Source of the DNA: Margaritifera margaritifera | Lineage: Eukaryota > Mollusca > Bivalvia > Unionida > Margaritiferidae | Direction of reading: 5' to 3' | NCBI GenBank assembly: GCA_029931535.1 | Contig: JAQPZY010001495.1 | Location: 2,888,001 to 2,952,000 of the forward strand | DNA length: 64,000 bases | In this document: in pieces, positions 40,447 through 54,885 of the stretch | Numbering within the stretch: position 1 is the first letter of the stretch | Layout of the letters: each line of letters opens with the position of its first letter | The notes under the pieces: model-generated | Told to the model about the DNA's origin: nothing | Databases searched by the model: none | The model's input: the letters and a program-made list of their open reading frames with translations, nothing else | Translations under genes and position numbers: made by a program

Positions 40447-42944
40447 TGCAAACTTTTATGACTGATCGCAAAATTGATAGACGATAAATGGGAGGAAGGA
40501 AATGCCACTTTTTATTCTGATTAAATAGAATCAACATTCTTTTTCACTATAATTTTCAGGCTCTTTCAGCCCAGTATCCGTTAGATTGAGCAGGATAAAT
40601 CATATCATGTTTTGAAGTCTTTACATCCCTATTTCATGAAAATATAAAGACCATATTAAATATGATGTTTTATGTCATGTTACTTCTCTCGACTTAAACG
40701 ACCACTACGGAATTTAAAGCCTAGGTTGATTTTTAAGTACTTTCTCTTTGATATTCACAATCAAACGTACGATCCACAGAATCAGCTCAAGTTTTCATAT
40801 AAATGATATTTACAGTTTCGAACAAAAACGTTAACAAACTGTACTCTAGCAACATTTGTCAAATTGGTTACTCAGTTTTGCCAATTTCTTCCAAAACTAT
40901 ATTACAACAAAAGAAAACAAGCAATACATTTTTTTTTAAATCAGTTTAATAATGTATTTTAACTGGTATGTCATGCAACAAGATGGAGGAGATTATTCTG
41001 CGCGCTGACAAGTTGTCAAAACTAGTGTAATTTTAGTGCTTTCGGGCATTTTGCTGTTGCGTAGTTGTAATACATTCTCTGTAATGTTCTGAAAACATAC
41101 ATGTCTACCTATCTAGATTGTTCATACTTTACAATTCCAAAAATACTCATTTATGAGGGATGTATTTGATGAAAAAGAAGAAGATGGTGATGATAATCTA
41201 TCTATCTATCAGCATGTAGGGGGAGGGGGTATTGTACATATAAAAAGGTTGAATTCGTTCAGTGTCTTTAGCTATCTATGCTAATAGTAATCCAAATTGT
41301 TTGTCTTATCCCCCCAAGCTCCCAACCCCCGAAAAAATACATACTTTCCTTGTAACTTTAATACCTCTGTCAATGAAAACACCCACGCATCACATCTTTA
41401 TAATTTTAGTTTGTATATGTCAAAAAAGTTATACTTTTACCATAGATTGTACATGAACATTTTCTAATCATAACAGATGTTACAGTACAAAAATGTATAT
41501 CCACTTTCGTAATTTGTGACGCTTTTCATTATTTCTATTTTCCTTTTTTTATTTCTTCTTTAATTCCGAAATCTTTCTTGGTTACAATTCCTTCAGATTT
41601 CTTTCGACCTAATACATTGTATTGACATATGTTTGAAAATTCTTCGTAACTTTAACGTAATGTTTTGTATCAATGACTCGCTTTACATATTATTTGAACT
41701 GTCATATTTTACTTGATTGTTTTCACAAAACAATTTCCTGTCAAAAATTATTAATTAAACATGGTAATTACAGAATTAATTAAATTGATTAAAGTGCTTT
41801 AAGGGCAAGGGACTAACAGCTCGTTTTAATGTAAAATTACTATACGATATCATCAGTGAATCCTTTTCCCATTTTTAATCGGTAATGAATTCCTCTGCTT
41901 GGTCTAATTTATAACAACAAATTGAAAACAAAGATGGGTTATTCAAAAAAAAAATTTATTATTTGGTTCCGCTAATCAGATTTGCTGTGAGCTAAGTAAT
42001 TTTCTTCTTAGATATTAAATCCATTCATTTACATCAACAATTAAATCCAGCACAATTGAATATTTCGAAGCGCATGTAGCTGTAGTGGATTGAAGATCAC
42101 GAGATAAGACTTAACCTTGTGCATTTGTTACACTCAACAGACGCTCTTCGTTCCTCATTATTTCGACTAAAATCGGCACTTATATGGCATTCTTTTTGAG
42201 TTTTTTTTAAAGTGCAGAATGTAAAAATACCGCCATATTAAGGAATATTTCGTATGAAATTATCTAAAAATGTAACAAAAGTATCTATCTCATTCGTGGC
42301 CTAATCTTATTTAGCGTATTTTCATCAATTATTCACATTATGGCCCATTTCAGTAATTCTGTACATACATACTTTTCAGCTTTCTTATAATACATTTGCC
42401 TAGTGTGCTAGCGTATCGTTCGATTATTACTCATTTTTTTATCCTCTCCGTGAAGCTGCCTATTGTAATCTAACAAAAGTTAGAGTGGACAAGACTAATT
42501 TAATTCCTCTTATGTTTACGCTACTTGCATCACTTTCGGTGGACAGTCTACACGTACAGTTTACATGTGATGCGATTTCTACTGATTTTTGGGGCAATAT
42601 CTTGAATATATAAAGTTTTCATTTGTTATATCGCTTTGATGTTCGTTAGGTATTCAATACAATTTTATGCTTGTAAAACTGTATTCTGTATTAATTTGTA
42701 TATGCGTCAAGGGTGATTCAGCTAAAAAAAGTCCTAAAGTCGTCATTAAATTTTCATAACGTGATAATAATTAAATTACACCAGATAATGGTTATAAATG
42801 ATGTCAGATAATTAGAGCCTACTACATAGATGAATTTTTCCGTGATCGAGTTATTTTGCACTTGACCAACCTTCCGTTTGAAAAGAGTCCATACAGACTT
42901 CCTTTGAGGAATCTACTCTAGGTTCATTTTGTCTTTGTGGAATA
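40447..42944. other. AT-rich DNA, no gene seen
   Basis: About 2.5 kb without a credible frame or RNA gene. A short (ATCT)n run lies at about 41198-41210. Confidence 0.5.
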
Positions 42945-44547
42945 GCATCGATATAGTATATTCAGCTTGAGTTATTTACTGTATCTGTCTCAGTATCATC
43001 TATATAGTATATTCAGCTTGAGTTATTTACTGTATCTGTCACAATAGCATCTATATATAGTATATTCAGCTCGAGTTATTTAATGTATCTGACACAACAG
43101 CATCTATATATATAGTATATTCAGATCGAGTTATTTACTGAATCTGATACAATAGCATCTATGTAGTATGTTCAGCTTGAGCTATATATTGTATATGTCA
43201 CAATAACATCTATATACAGTATATTCAGTATGAGTTATTTACTGTATCTGTCACAATAGCATCTATATATAGTATATTCAGTTTGAGTTATTTACTGTAT
43301 CTGTCTCAGCATCATCTATATAGTATATTCAGCTTGAGTTATTTACTGTATCTGTCACAATAGCATCTATAAATAGTATATTCAGTTTGAGATATTTACT
43401 GTACATGTCACAATAGCATCTATATATAGTATATTCAGTTTGAGTTATTTACTGTATCTGTCACATAAACATCTATATATAGAATATTCCGTTTGAGCTA
43501 TTTACTGTATATGTCACAACAGCATCTATATATATAGTATATTCAGTTTGAGTTATTTACTGTATCTGTCAAAATAACATCTATATATAGAATATTCAGT
43601 TTGTGATATTTACTGTATATGTCACAATTGCATCGATATATAGTATATTCAGTTTGAGTTATTTACTGTATATGTCACAATAGCATCTATATATAGTATA
43701 TTCAGCTTGAGTTATTTACTGTATATGTCACAATAGCATCTATATATAGAATATTCAGTCTGAGTTATTTACTGTATCTGTCACAATAACATCTATATAT
43801 AGTATATTCAGCTTGAGTTATTTATGTATCTGTCACAATAGCATCTATATATAGTATATTCAGTTTGTGATATTTACTGTATATATCACAATAGCATCGA
43901 TATATAGTATATTCAGTTTGAGTTATTTACTGTATCTGTCACAATAACATCTATATATAGTATATTCAGCTTGAGTTATTTATGTATCTGTCACAATAGC
44001 ATCTATATAGAGTATATTCAGCTTGAATTTTTTGCTATGTCTGTCACAATAACATCTATATATAGTATATTCAGCTTGAGTTATTTACTGTATCTGTCAC
44101 AATAGCATCTATATAGTATGTATTCAGCTTGGGCTCTTTACTGCATCTGTCACAATAACATCTGTATAATATATTCAGTTTGAGTTATTACTGTATCTGT
44201 CATAATAGCGTCTATATACAGTATCTTCAGCTTGAGTTATTTACTTTTTCTGTCACAATAACATCTATATATAGTATATTCAGCTTGAGTTATATACTGT
44301 ATCTATCACAATAGCATATATATATAGTATATTCAGTTTGAGTTATTTGCTGTATCTGTGACAATAGCATCTATATATAGTATATTCAGCTTGAGTTATT
44401 TACTGTATCTGACACAATAGCATCTATGTAGTATGTTCAGCTTGACCTATGTACTGTATCTGTCACAATAACATCTATATATAGTATATTCAGTCTGAAT
44501 AATTTATTAAATCTGTCACAACAGCATATATATATATATATATATAT

Positions 44548-44583
<36 letters not shown>

Positions 44584-45655
44584 TATATTTAGTTTGAGTT
44601 ATTTGCTGTATCTGTCACAAAAACATCAATATATAGTATATTCAGCTTGCGTTTTTTACTGTATCTCTCACAATACTATCTATATATAGTATATTCGGCT
44701 TGAGTTATTACTTTATCTGTCACAATAACATCTATATATAATATATTCAGCTTGAGTTATTTGCTGTATCTGTCATAATAGCATCTATACATAGTGTATT
44801 CAGCTTGAGTTATTTGCTATATCTGTCACAATAGCATCTCTATATTGTAAATTCAGTTTGAGTTATTTACTGTATCTGTCATAATAGCATCTATATACAG
44901 TATAATCAGCTTGAGTTATTTACTTTTTCTGTCACAATAGCAACTATATATAGTATATTCAGTTTGAGTTATTTAATTTATTCTATCACAATAGCATTTA
45001 TATTTAGTATATTCAGCTTATGTTATTAACTGTATCTGTCACAATAGCAGTTTGAGTTATTTACTGTATGTGTCACAATAGCATGTATATATAGTATATT
45101 CAGCTTGAGTTATTTGCTGTATCTGTCACAATAACATCTATATATAGTATATTCATCTTGAATTATTTACTGTATCTGTCACAATAACATCTATATATAG
45201 TATATTCAGCTTGTATTATTTACTTTGTTTATCACAATAGCATCTATATATAGTATATTCAGCTTCAGTCATATTCTGTATCTGTTACAATAGCATCTAA
45301 AGGGTATATTCAGCTTGAGTTATTTACTGTATCTGTCACAACAGCATCTGTATATAGTATATTCGGCTTGCGTTATTACTGTATCTGTCACAATAACATC
45401 TATATATAGTATATTCAGCTTCAGTTATTTACTGTATCTCTCATAATATCATCTTTACATAGTATATTCGGCTTGAGTTATTTGCTGTATCTGTCACAAT
45501 ATCATCTATATAGTATATATTCAGCTTGAGTTATTTACTGTATCTGTCACAATAGATCTATATAGTATATTAATCTTGAGTTATTACTGTATCTGTCACA
45601 ATAGCATCTATATAGTATCTTCAGCTTGGGTTATTTACAGTATCGGTCAACAATT
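42945..45655 (+). repeat. 53-bp minisatellite, ~50 copies (2.7 kb)
   Basis: The unit contains 'agtatattcagcttgagtta', 'tttactgtatctgtcacaat' and 'agcatctatatat'. Copies differ by substitutions and small TA-length changes. A (TA)n-(GATA)n microsatellite has grown inside one unit at 44526-44583. Confidence 0.97.
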
Positions 45656-46618
45656 CACTTCCTGTTCCTGTAATAAATAAGTTTATATGGCTCTGTTTTT
45701 GGAATGTACAGAATTCAGTACCTAATATTTGAAGCGCACTTAGAATATCTTTTGTTAAACCTGGGTTTCCTCGTGTGTTACAATTACTGCAATGTAACGT
45801 AGTAAACTATTAAACTATCAATGAGCCTGCGTGATCAAATCTTAATTAGGAAGTTATATCGAGAACATTATTTGCTTCTATATTGTCCTTTCTCTTTTGA
45901 GTTTAAGTTCAATGTTGTGAGTCTTTCCTTTTTTTGATATGCTGTATTGGAAAACAAAATTCCCTGGCGATGCCGATGACTGTGTCATTCATCGAATCAT
46001 CTAATGAAACTATGTCGCCTGTCACACTATCTACTGAGCTGAAAAACAATAAGTGTCAAGACTACATCAGACTGTGGGGATTGTCACAATATTCGCCGTG
46101 GGTGACAGATATATCATTTGGCTGGCATTCCACCATGAATTAATGACAGTATCTTTCCATCGCGATATAATCGTCAAAATTAGAAGTTATCTTTTATTTG
46201 AATGTGTTATGATTTTATAAATATGTATCAAGATTAAATTAAGCTCGAAAAGACGTGTTCGTTTAAAACGTGACAAATCATTTAAAAATCAATGTTTACG
46301 ACTTTATTTTCTAGTCATTTTGTTCCGAAACCCAGCTTTATCACCAATAAAAGAAATTAAGTGAGTTTTTCCTCAATAGATCCGAGGTTCATTTTAACCA
46401 TATTATTTACTAAATGAAATAGCTCAGTTCTATCTTTTCATTATTTCCCCCGCTCACCTTAATTTAGTCGGTATATATAAACTACTCGCATATTCTAGAT
46501 ATTATTTCTCTTCATATAAACAACTCACACAATATAACATCGTTTTGCCTTTGAACTACTTGCTGGTGAAGACGACTTTTATAATTTACTAATAATTATA
46601 GCAAGACGTACAGAAATT
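45656..46618. other. AT-rich DNA, no gene seen
   Basis: A 69-codon frame at 45934-46143 has no recognisable family. Nothing else found. Confidence 0.5.
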
Positions 46619-47045
46619 TTAATTTAGAATAAAAAAGAAAGTGCATCTCATAGTATTAACCCTCAATCTAACATCGTACCTTATATTCTCCAACCTTTTA
46701 AATATAGCATAGTACATACTGTAATAAAATTTCTTCAGATAATAGTCATGTTCTATTGAGATTTCAAACGACGCCAATAAACACATTACCCTAATTAAAG
46801 CTCTCTTAACATATTGTCCACATTTTTGTGCTCCAATATATCCAGTGACAGAAACAAATATAATAGAGAAAAAGATGAAAGGTAGCTTAATCGTAGTATT
46901 AATTAATTCACCTGCATTATTATCTGAAATCACCGTCTGGAAACGGTAATAGAGGATATATAAACGAAATGTTGTAATAACAAAGCAAAGCAATCCACAT
47001 CCAAACGGTATGCAAATGGACGCTAAATGGGTCTCTAAAGAAAAT
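46619..47045 (-). other. Possible terminal exon of an unknown membrane protein
   Basis: On the minus strand, 'tttgtattttctttag' (acceptor-like, about 47032-47047) is followed by a continuous frame to a stop at 46619, with hydrophobic stretches ('CGLLCFVITTFRLYILYY' and 'LPFIFFSIIFVSVTGYIG') separated by polar loops. This could be the last exon of a multi-pass membrane protein. No family recognised. The sequence next to the acceptor is found again in inverse orientation at 62,480-62,570, where the frame is not kept, so the exon may be a relic. Low confidence. Confidence 0.3.
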
Positions 47046-47825
47046 ACAAAACAACAAGAGCTTTAAGTAAGGTTTTTGAAGAGTAATAATTTTACATAAC
47101 ATTATCTGAGTAATAAACCCAACCTATGTTTTGTAAGTATAGGGAACAAAATGTTTTTTTTAAAAAAATCTTAATAAACGATTAAATCTAATTTAAACAT
47201 TCAGCTACTATTACACCATTGACCGACCATTCAGCATTCAATGCTGTTCCAAGACGGTGTATGCGCCTATTCAGAGAGATACATTTCCAATCATTTTGGG
47301 ATATATTCGCCCATTACTTTTATGTTTAGAGCAGGGATACTTTGTTTCACGTTATACATATTGATATCAACCAGAATCACATTTCTAGTTTAATAAATAA
47401 TTGAATATCTGAAATTGACGATAATTAAAATGTGATGATATAAATGATGGATTTTACAAATTGTACGTGACCCAAGACATTTAATAGTTAGATAGAAGTA
47501 TATTTTTAAACAATCACCCTTCTACCTGTGTACCTAACAATTTCTTCTACTGTTTATTAAAACTCTCCCTGCATAAGTTAACACTTATGAAATATTATAT
47601 ATTTTTTCATCTAAATGAAATGTTGAGATAAATAAACGGTTTAGAACGAAAGAGTAATAAAACCTTATGCAAAAATGATTGCAAAAGAAGTTTCATGTAT
47701 TGTAATTCCTTTCATCATTTCTCATAGGGTAAAACAATGAGCGGACCTTTGAAAAAAATTATTCAGAAAGAAGATTAATATTGATATATATATATAATCA
47801 AGATGGAAATGTATGTGTCAGTTCA

Positions 47826-48206
47826 CTATTCGGAAGGGTGGTATTCCAATAAATGCTTATCAACCGTTAAATTAAGTTTGGCATTAATGGAAAAATATGT
47901 AACATTCAGATCACAAACAATTTTAATGTTGGTGATGAAATCAGGGTGAAAATACAACATAAATAATTTTTGATGGAGTAAAAACATACTATATGTTTCT
48001 GAGGACAGTCGCTCAGTGGAAAAATGTGAACTAATGTGAGGACACCCGAATATCTCACTTTTTCCACCACCAGTTATTATTCGGTAGAGTGATAGTCTAA
48101 GTTTGATTTTATTGGTGAAAAAATTACTGCACCACAAAAGATTTATAACCGCCAGGCATACCTCTGTAAAATTGACAGATACGTGAAATCTAATGCTACT
48201 GTGCAT
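47826..48206 (-). other. Open frame within the duplicated arm, doubtful
   Basis: 126 codons on the minus strand, with 'KSEIFGCPHISSHFSTERLS'. The inverse copy at 60500-60871 keeps a related frame ('ESEIFGCPHISSHVSIDRLS') for part of its length, but other parts have shifted. The kept phrase may reflect DNA similarity only. No family recognised. Confidence 0.2.
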
Positions 48207-49753
48207 TGATCATATCCATTTGTTTTCAAACAGTTTAAAATAATTGCCCAAATATTATTTTCTTATTCACTTCGGATATTATGAACAGTCGTAAATAGAC
48301 CATGCCTGGCACCATACATTCCATCTTACATAATAGAGGCTATATGAGATCAAGCTTGAAGAATAATTGTCTTCCTCCTCTTTCATCTTTTTCTCCATCC
48401 TCCTTCACATCTTCTTCTTATTATTGTTCTTTCTTTTCTTCTTCTTGTTCTCATTAAAATTTTATTATTATTAGTAGTAGGTCTTGTTGTTGTTGTTGTA
48501 ATAATGATGGTCGGTGGTGGTGCAGGAATTATTGTCGCTGGTAATAATAAATAAATTTCATGAGTAATGCACAAATCAATCTACGTACTCGATGGAAAGA
48601 ACAATTGTCTCTAAACATAATGAAGCATTTGCTTGCATTTCCTGGTGGTCTTCTAATAACTACCCAAGGCTAATCGTATCAAGTCGTTTATTTATGAGCT
48701 TTTCTGAAACGTAGTACACTACAGTGTTATACTTGCTACATGAATAAAAAGGCAAGTTCAACAAAAGAGCATACATAATACCAAAAAGCAAGAAGAGTTG
48801 GACAAGAAGCTGAAGAAGATGATGATAATAATGATTATGATGGTGATACAGGAGAAGTACTAGAATACAACATGGCCCAGAAGAAACAGGATATCGCGAA
48901 ACAGAATTGAAGGGCGATTGTTGCATGCAAAAAGTGAGCAAACGCAAGTCAAGTAAAATTGCCTTTGGTGCACGTGGTAAATATAAATCTGAGACTTTCG
49001 CCTTTGACGTTAACATATATATCTCATTCGACAAAGACGAAAAGCATAGTCTTGTATTCGAACGACAAATGTACGTGCAAAGCAGCATGCGACCAACAAC
49101 TAGTACTTTCGTTGATATAATGCGGCATAGAGCGTATCGGACTCGGTCGAATTTTATACACTGAGTACCGTAGGTCGGTCGAACGGGATGGTACTGCTAC
49201 CGTCTCAGAATTCGCAAATTAGTTTATGCCCCGTGCAGACAGCTGTAAAATAGTTAAATGGATACAACGATCCCAATCAAACAATAGTCACTCACAACTT
49301 GATCGTAAACAGTAGACACAAGTACTACTGGTATCAATTCGAGCGAACACGAGATAACTTGTGGTGTCCTGTTAAATACCACCTTATATAATATTTTCTG
49401 ATGTTACGGCTATATTACCAATTTACTACAATTTACAAGATTCATACGATTTATTCGTGCAGTTTTATTGAAAATGATAAATTTCGAGTGTCTGTTGAAT
49501 AGAAAACATGGATAATGTTATATCTCAACTGGCAGCTCCAAAACCCTATCTCATTCATAAGTAAAATAAGCTGACCGGAAAGCTTGTGTCGGAAAAGAAA
49601 GGATAGATATGCGCGAACTCACATTTTGATAAATAAATATGTATCCCACTGTAATTGTCGACTTTACATTCTGTACTCTGTTAAACTAATGTGTGACAAT
49701 ACATGAATTCAGTGTAGCCTTTTATACGCAATTATTATCATCGAAAGCAAATT

Positions 49754-49756
<3 letters not shown>

Positions 49757-49836
<80 letters not shown>
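49757..49836. repeat. (TA)n microsatellite
   Basis: About 80 bp of TA with one 'gta' interruption, beside the SINE-like copy 2. Confidence 0.97.
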
Positions 49837-50815
49837 ATGCTAGTCAATGAATTAGTGGATTTTCTGTGAGAAATAATTTTGTTAATTCAGAGTGTAGTAT
49901 GAAAAATATTTTTCCACTGCATTCGATAAACATTGATAACAGTATGAGCCAAACTTCATCGCTTCTAATTAGGTATTATGGGATTGCGGACTACTTGCAA
50001 GATTTACTTACCTCCGAAATTGAAGAGCTTGACAACGTGCAAAACTACGCATCTCCGTAAGTGAAGATTTGACAACGGATGCGCTCAAATAAGCATGGGC
50101 AATTTTACTTTTTGCAAAAATACATGTTAACACATTTCTTACGAAGAATTTCACTTAGTTTAAATGACAAACAAGACATATATTAGATTGGCCTTAACAA
50201 GTCATGAAAATAAACAAAGCAAAGTGGCCAAGTGGTTGGAACTGTTTTGTTCCTCTTTGCATACATACGTGTCTGACAGAGCTGGTCAGCGTGGGGATAA
50301 TATCACAAATTTGGATAGTAAATCTCCAGATAGCGGAGGCGCTTACTTAGAGGCGATGATGTAGAGTGCATCATGAGCAAGAAATTTGAGCCCGCCATTT
50401 ATCATTTGTGTGTTTGAGTGGTAAGCTTAGCCACCTATCACGAAGGAATACCAGGTTCAAATCCCATAAAGTGCTTGTTTTTTTGTTTTTGTGTGTGTGT
50501 TTTTTTTTTTTTTTTTTCTTAAATTTTTTGTTTATGTGTTTTTTTTTACCTTGAGTTAGGAAAGAGAACATAACCGGTAAACAACTGACATCATCGCGCG
50601 GAATACCGTAAGAACTCTGCTGCTTCCATCTGTTATACATTTTGCTAGCCAATACGTTTGAGCATAAAATAAAAAAGATAATTTGCTTTTTCCGAGTGAA
50701 TAACGGCTATATTTCATCTCGTGGCTTCACCACTCTTAAAATACTGAGTTTTTCACCAACTCATTGAAATATAGTCGCAATTCACTCGTTATAAGCTAAA
50801 ATCCTCTCTCTCTCT
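49837..50815 (+). repeat. tRNA-headed SINE-like repeat, copy 2
   Basis: Related to 36240-36815. 'gtttgagtggtaagc' (about 50411) and 'ggttcaaatcc' (about 50453) are A- and B-box like. A T/G-rich stretch and the same tail words ('cttgagttagga', 'gctagccaatacgtttga', 'tctcgtggcttc') follow. The tail ends at a (TC)n tract at 50805-50826. Confidence 0.7.
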
Positions 50816-51155
50816 CTCTCTCTCTCATAATAGTTTGAAATCAACGATTACAAAGTTAATCCACGTCAAAAACATATAGAAAACATTCTCCAAATAGTAA
50901 AATATTCAACAAAGAACCGGAGTCTTTAAAAGGAATCAGTTTGATAAGTTGTAATTCACAGTGATCTTTCATGTTCTCATTCTCAACATCAGCAAACACT
51001 CTGGTAGTTATAATTCATTTATTTTTTGTCTTTTTATTTTGGTAGTGGTGACTTTGGCTAGTGACAACAGTTATGAATTCTTTTCAAATAAGGCACCTTG
51101 CTTGTGTCTTTGTGCAACACATTACACCTCCATTACCATAGCAGACCAAATATGA

Positions 51156-54100
51156 AAGGTAAAGTCATAGGATGATCACTTTTTACATTGTTACTAAAGA
51201 TGCCAATGCACAATCTAATCCTGGTGAAGTTACTCAGAATAGATACACAGGTAAACAGCATGTCAAACACCACCAATGTATTACCAGGTGAGCTATATCA
51301 GGACAACTTCGGCCTCTTCTTCATAAAATGCGACTGATCTACTAATGAACAGAGAAAGGAGATGCAATATCAAGTGTTTTTACAGGTTGAGAGATGTGTT
51401 TTTATTCCACTGATACGAATTTCAATTTATATTTCCAGTAAGTGCATTTTGTCTACATTGTATTATCCCAATATTAATTGTTTTAGTATGCAGGGATACT
51501 TTTGTTCAATTGAAGAGCATTCCAGCTTTATTAATTCATATTTCTACAGCATTCAATGTTACCGTAAAATTACAGTCGAACATTGAATTATTCAACAAAA
51601 GAGACCTAAGAAATGTTCTACATACCTTGGTGCTTGGTTCCCCAGTGTTTAATGTGTAATCAATGGATAATTTAATCCATGAAAACAAAGCTAAAGACTC
51701 TAGTTTACAGCATAATCAATAATACACACACGTTTGCAATGTTTTCATTGCCAGCCAAGTTGATTCTTTTTCTTCCCAGGGAATAAACTGGACCAGAGAT
51801 GTCACTGACTGTGAGAAATTGGTCTAGAAATATCAGTAATGATATCGTGTGACTTATAATTACCTCTGTTGCAATTTCTTCAAAACACCCTCCTTGACCA
51901 GCTTGAATGCAGCTGTAAACTATATGTGGCTATCGCTGTCAATTTATTTCTGAAAAGCAGGCGTGTATTAAACAGCCAAACGGACAAGTGTTATATCTCT
52001 TGTCCTTTTTTTACTGTGCTTACCTTGTCAAAGAAAAAATTGTGTTACATTCAATGTTGAGAAACATCTGCAACCACTAAGTCAAGACACTGCACCAATT
52101 TTACAAATAATTGTTCACAAAATGATTATTCGCATGTAAACAATTTTAGAATTTCTCATCCTATCAGATATGCGCAAGTAATTTAACCACATTTTAGCAG
52201 TATGTTGAGTAGTGTTATACAATTCAAAAACCTACCATAATTATGTAAAAACATGTACCACTGGCCATTGATACTGCAATATCACTTGACAACAGTCCGA
52301 ATTATGTTATCATTTTCTCTTTATATTGCTTTAAAATAGCTTCCACTCTGACATTATCATTGCCTACCTTTTTTCTTTGAGTAACGTATTGATGTTTTGT
52401 TTATAACACATGGGATTCATGTTCTCATTAAGTTATTTCAATCGTGTGCTGGCAAAGACTCGCAAAAATTATACATTATTCATCATGTTTCATCTATTTA
52501 ATTTGAAACGAGTACTTGCGTCTCCATTTGCAACAGTAATGGACGCTTAGATGAAGAGCAACTTGTGTGGTTAGAAAACATGGCTCTGTTAGTTTCTAAC
52601 TTGTTAATGCTTCCATTGGTAAACTGCACATTCCAAACGTGGCTTGTACAAGCAACAAGAACGGAAGAGAGGAGATCACATGGGCCATTTCTTTATGACA
52701 AAAATTTAATACTACATATGATGCAGCACAGATTAAATCCAGGATCATTGAAACTTTGTTGTCATTGAGAACAGCGTAATCTCATATTTCTTGTAAACGG
52801 AAATAATTAAAGGTGATTTGAACCTACATCTTGTAAGAAAAATCAGTTTAACATTGAGACAGAAAAATTATCATATAAAAAGTCATCCCATTACTTACAA
52901 TGTTTCTTTATTATTTGTTTTAAACAACGTTATGTTATTATGTTTACCACGCCCGACAAACATTAATTCTCGCAAAGTTATTACAGTAATATCATTTGTT
53001 TCTATTGTCGACATAAACGGCTGCACAAATTATAGTCGTGCAAGTATTTTATTTCTATAATTAATAACCTCATAAAAGGCACCATTTTTGCCCCAACAAA
53101 GACCTTAATATATTAATCTGGTTTTTTAAAAATTAATTTGTAAAAACAATAATTAAATGCGACTCAAATCATTTACTGATTTCTCTGGAGCTTGTAAAAG
53201 CATATCATTTAATTATAGAAAGATACATAAATTGTATTTCTTTTCATAGACATTACCATCAAATTTCTCCAAATCAATTTGGGACATCGTACAATATATC
53301 TGTGTATCAAAGCCTTCAATTGTTAATCATGTGATTTGCAGGAATTTGTGGCAAGACAGTGGCTACACTCTTGCAATCAAAAGGGAGAAAAATCCGTTTA
53401 ATCTTTCGCTGTAAACGTTTCTCTTATTATCAGAATGTTAATAATCATCATACTTGCAACTTTGTTTTACCGAAACAATACTTGTAAGGTACAATTTCAG
53501 AGAAATAGTATAGATTTAGTTACAAGAAATGTAAATTAAAGACATTTTTTTCACTTGATGATTTAGTCGAAATTTCGAATAACATTTTATCCCCCCTATC
53601 ATTCAAGAAATCGTATTAAAGTAGTATTATATTATAGGAAGTCTGTCACATCTTTTGTCAATTTTTCCTAATCTATCTCAGTATTGTAGGCAACATCTGT
53701 TGATATACAGAAAGAAATGTATATTCGTATAAAAGGTTATTCTCATATTTTTTTTATAGATTTTTATAATTCTTTATCGCTCTCATTTTTTTCAAACTAA
53801 TAGGCAAATTCATTTTAAGTTATAAAGAAAAATACATTTTTATTATTATTATATCATAAGGTATTGTCAATATTTTACATATTTCTTTTCATTTGCCATT
53901 TGTAAAAAGAAAACAAAACCACCTTACAATGAAATGAAAATGTTTTAATCATTTTATGTTAGTAAATGGCTATGCCAAGCTAACACTAATTTTTCTTCTT
54001 AAAAGCAATTTAAAAAACTGTTTTAATTACAATTATCAAAAAAAAAAAAACAGACGAATATATTATACCAGTGAAGGTGGTTTTGTTATAACTTTGGTTG

Positions 54101-54185
54101 CCTTACAAAAGACGAGAATTTCAAGAAGAAAGAATACCTCTAAACATGTATCTCATTATGTTTGTAAAAGAAAATAATGAAATCT
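51156..54185. other. Spacer of the inverted duplication, no gene seen
   Basis: AT-rich. A segment near 51,700-51,780 ('tttacagcataatcaataat' and 'ttttcattgccagcc') has a same-orientation relative at about 55,272-55,345. Nothing else recognised. Confidence 0.5.
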
Positions 54186-54885
54186 GACCTTGATTTTCTA
54201 ATTCCCATAGATCAGAGAATAGCAATTAATCTAATTACACAAAGATAATAGTAGTTAACGCATCAATGATTTTTAATTCCCATAGATCAGAGAATAGCAA
54301 TTAATCTAATTACACAAAGATAATAGTAGTTAATGCCTCAATGATTTTCTAATTTCCATAGATCAGAGAAAAGCAAGTAATCTAATTACACAAAGATAAT
54401 AACAGGTAATGCCTCAATGATTTTCTAATATCCATAGATCAGAAAATAGCAATTAATCTAATAACCAAAGATAATAATAGTTAATGCCTCAATGATTTTC
54501 TAATCAACAGAGATCCGAGAATAGCAATTAATCTAATTACACACATATAATAATAGTTAATGCCTCAATGATTTTCTAATTAACATAGATAAGAGAATAT
54601 CAAGTAATCTAATTACAGAAACATAATAGTAGTTAATGCCTCAAAGATATTCTAATTCCCATAGATCAGAGAATAGCAAGTAATCTAATTTCACAAACAT
54701 AATAGTAGTTAATGCCTCAATGATTTTCTAATTTCCATAGATCAGAGAAAAGCAAGTAATCAAATTACACAAAGATAATCGTAGTTAATGCCTCAATGAT
54801 TTTATAATTCCCATAGATCAGAGAAAAGTAAGTAATCGAATTTCACAAACATAATAGTAGTTAATGCCTCAATTTCACTATGGCG
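54186..54885 (+). repeat. ~75-bp tandem repeat, ~9 copies
   Basis: The unit contains 'catagatcagagaatagcaa', 'taatctaattacacaaagat' and 'gttaatgcctcaatgatttt'. Copies are diverged by several percent. Confidence 0.95.

Larger units (their letters stand above)
46990..51155 (+). repeat. Large inverted duplication, left arm
   Basis: Collinear in inverse orientation with 56,110-62,580. Matching landmarks: 'catttgcataccgtttgga' (rc of ~47,000; ~62,537), 'agagagatacatttcca' (47273; rc of 61295), 'gaacagtcgtaaatagac' (48283; rc of 60509), 'gaatacaacatggccca' (48861; rc of 59952), 'gattcatacgatttatt' (49440; rc of 58479) and 'aacgattacaaagtt' (50842; rc ~56,645). Similarity is perhaps 75-85 percent by eye. 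Confidence 0.8.

Noticed and set aside
39885..40537. Leu/His/Tyr-rich minus-strand frames
   Set aside because: They follow the 43-bp minisatellite unit.
42945..45655. CRISPR-like regular spacing
   Set aside because: Units are contiguous and near-identical throughout without unique spacers, so this is a minisatellite; the genome is eukaryotic.
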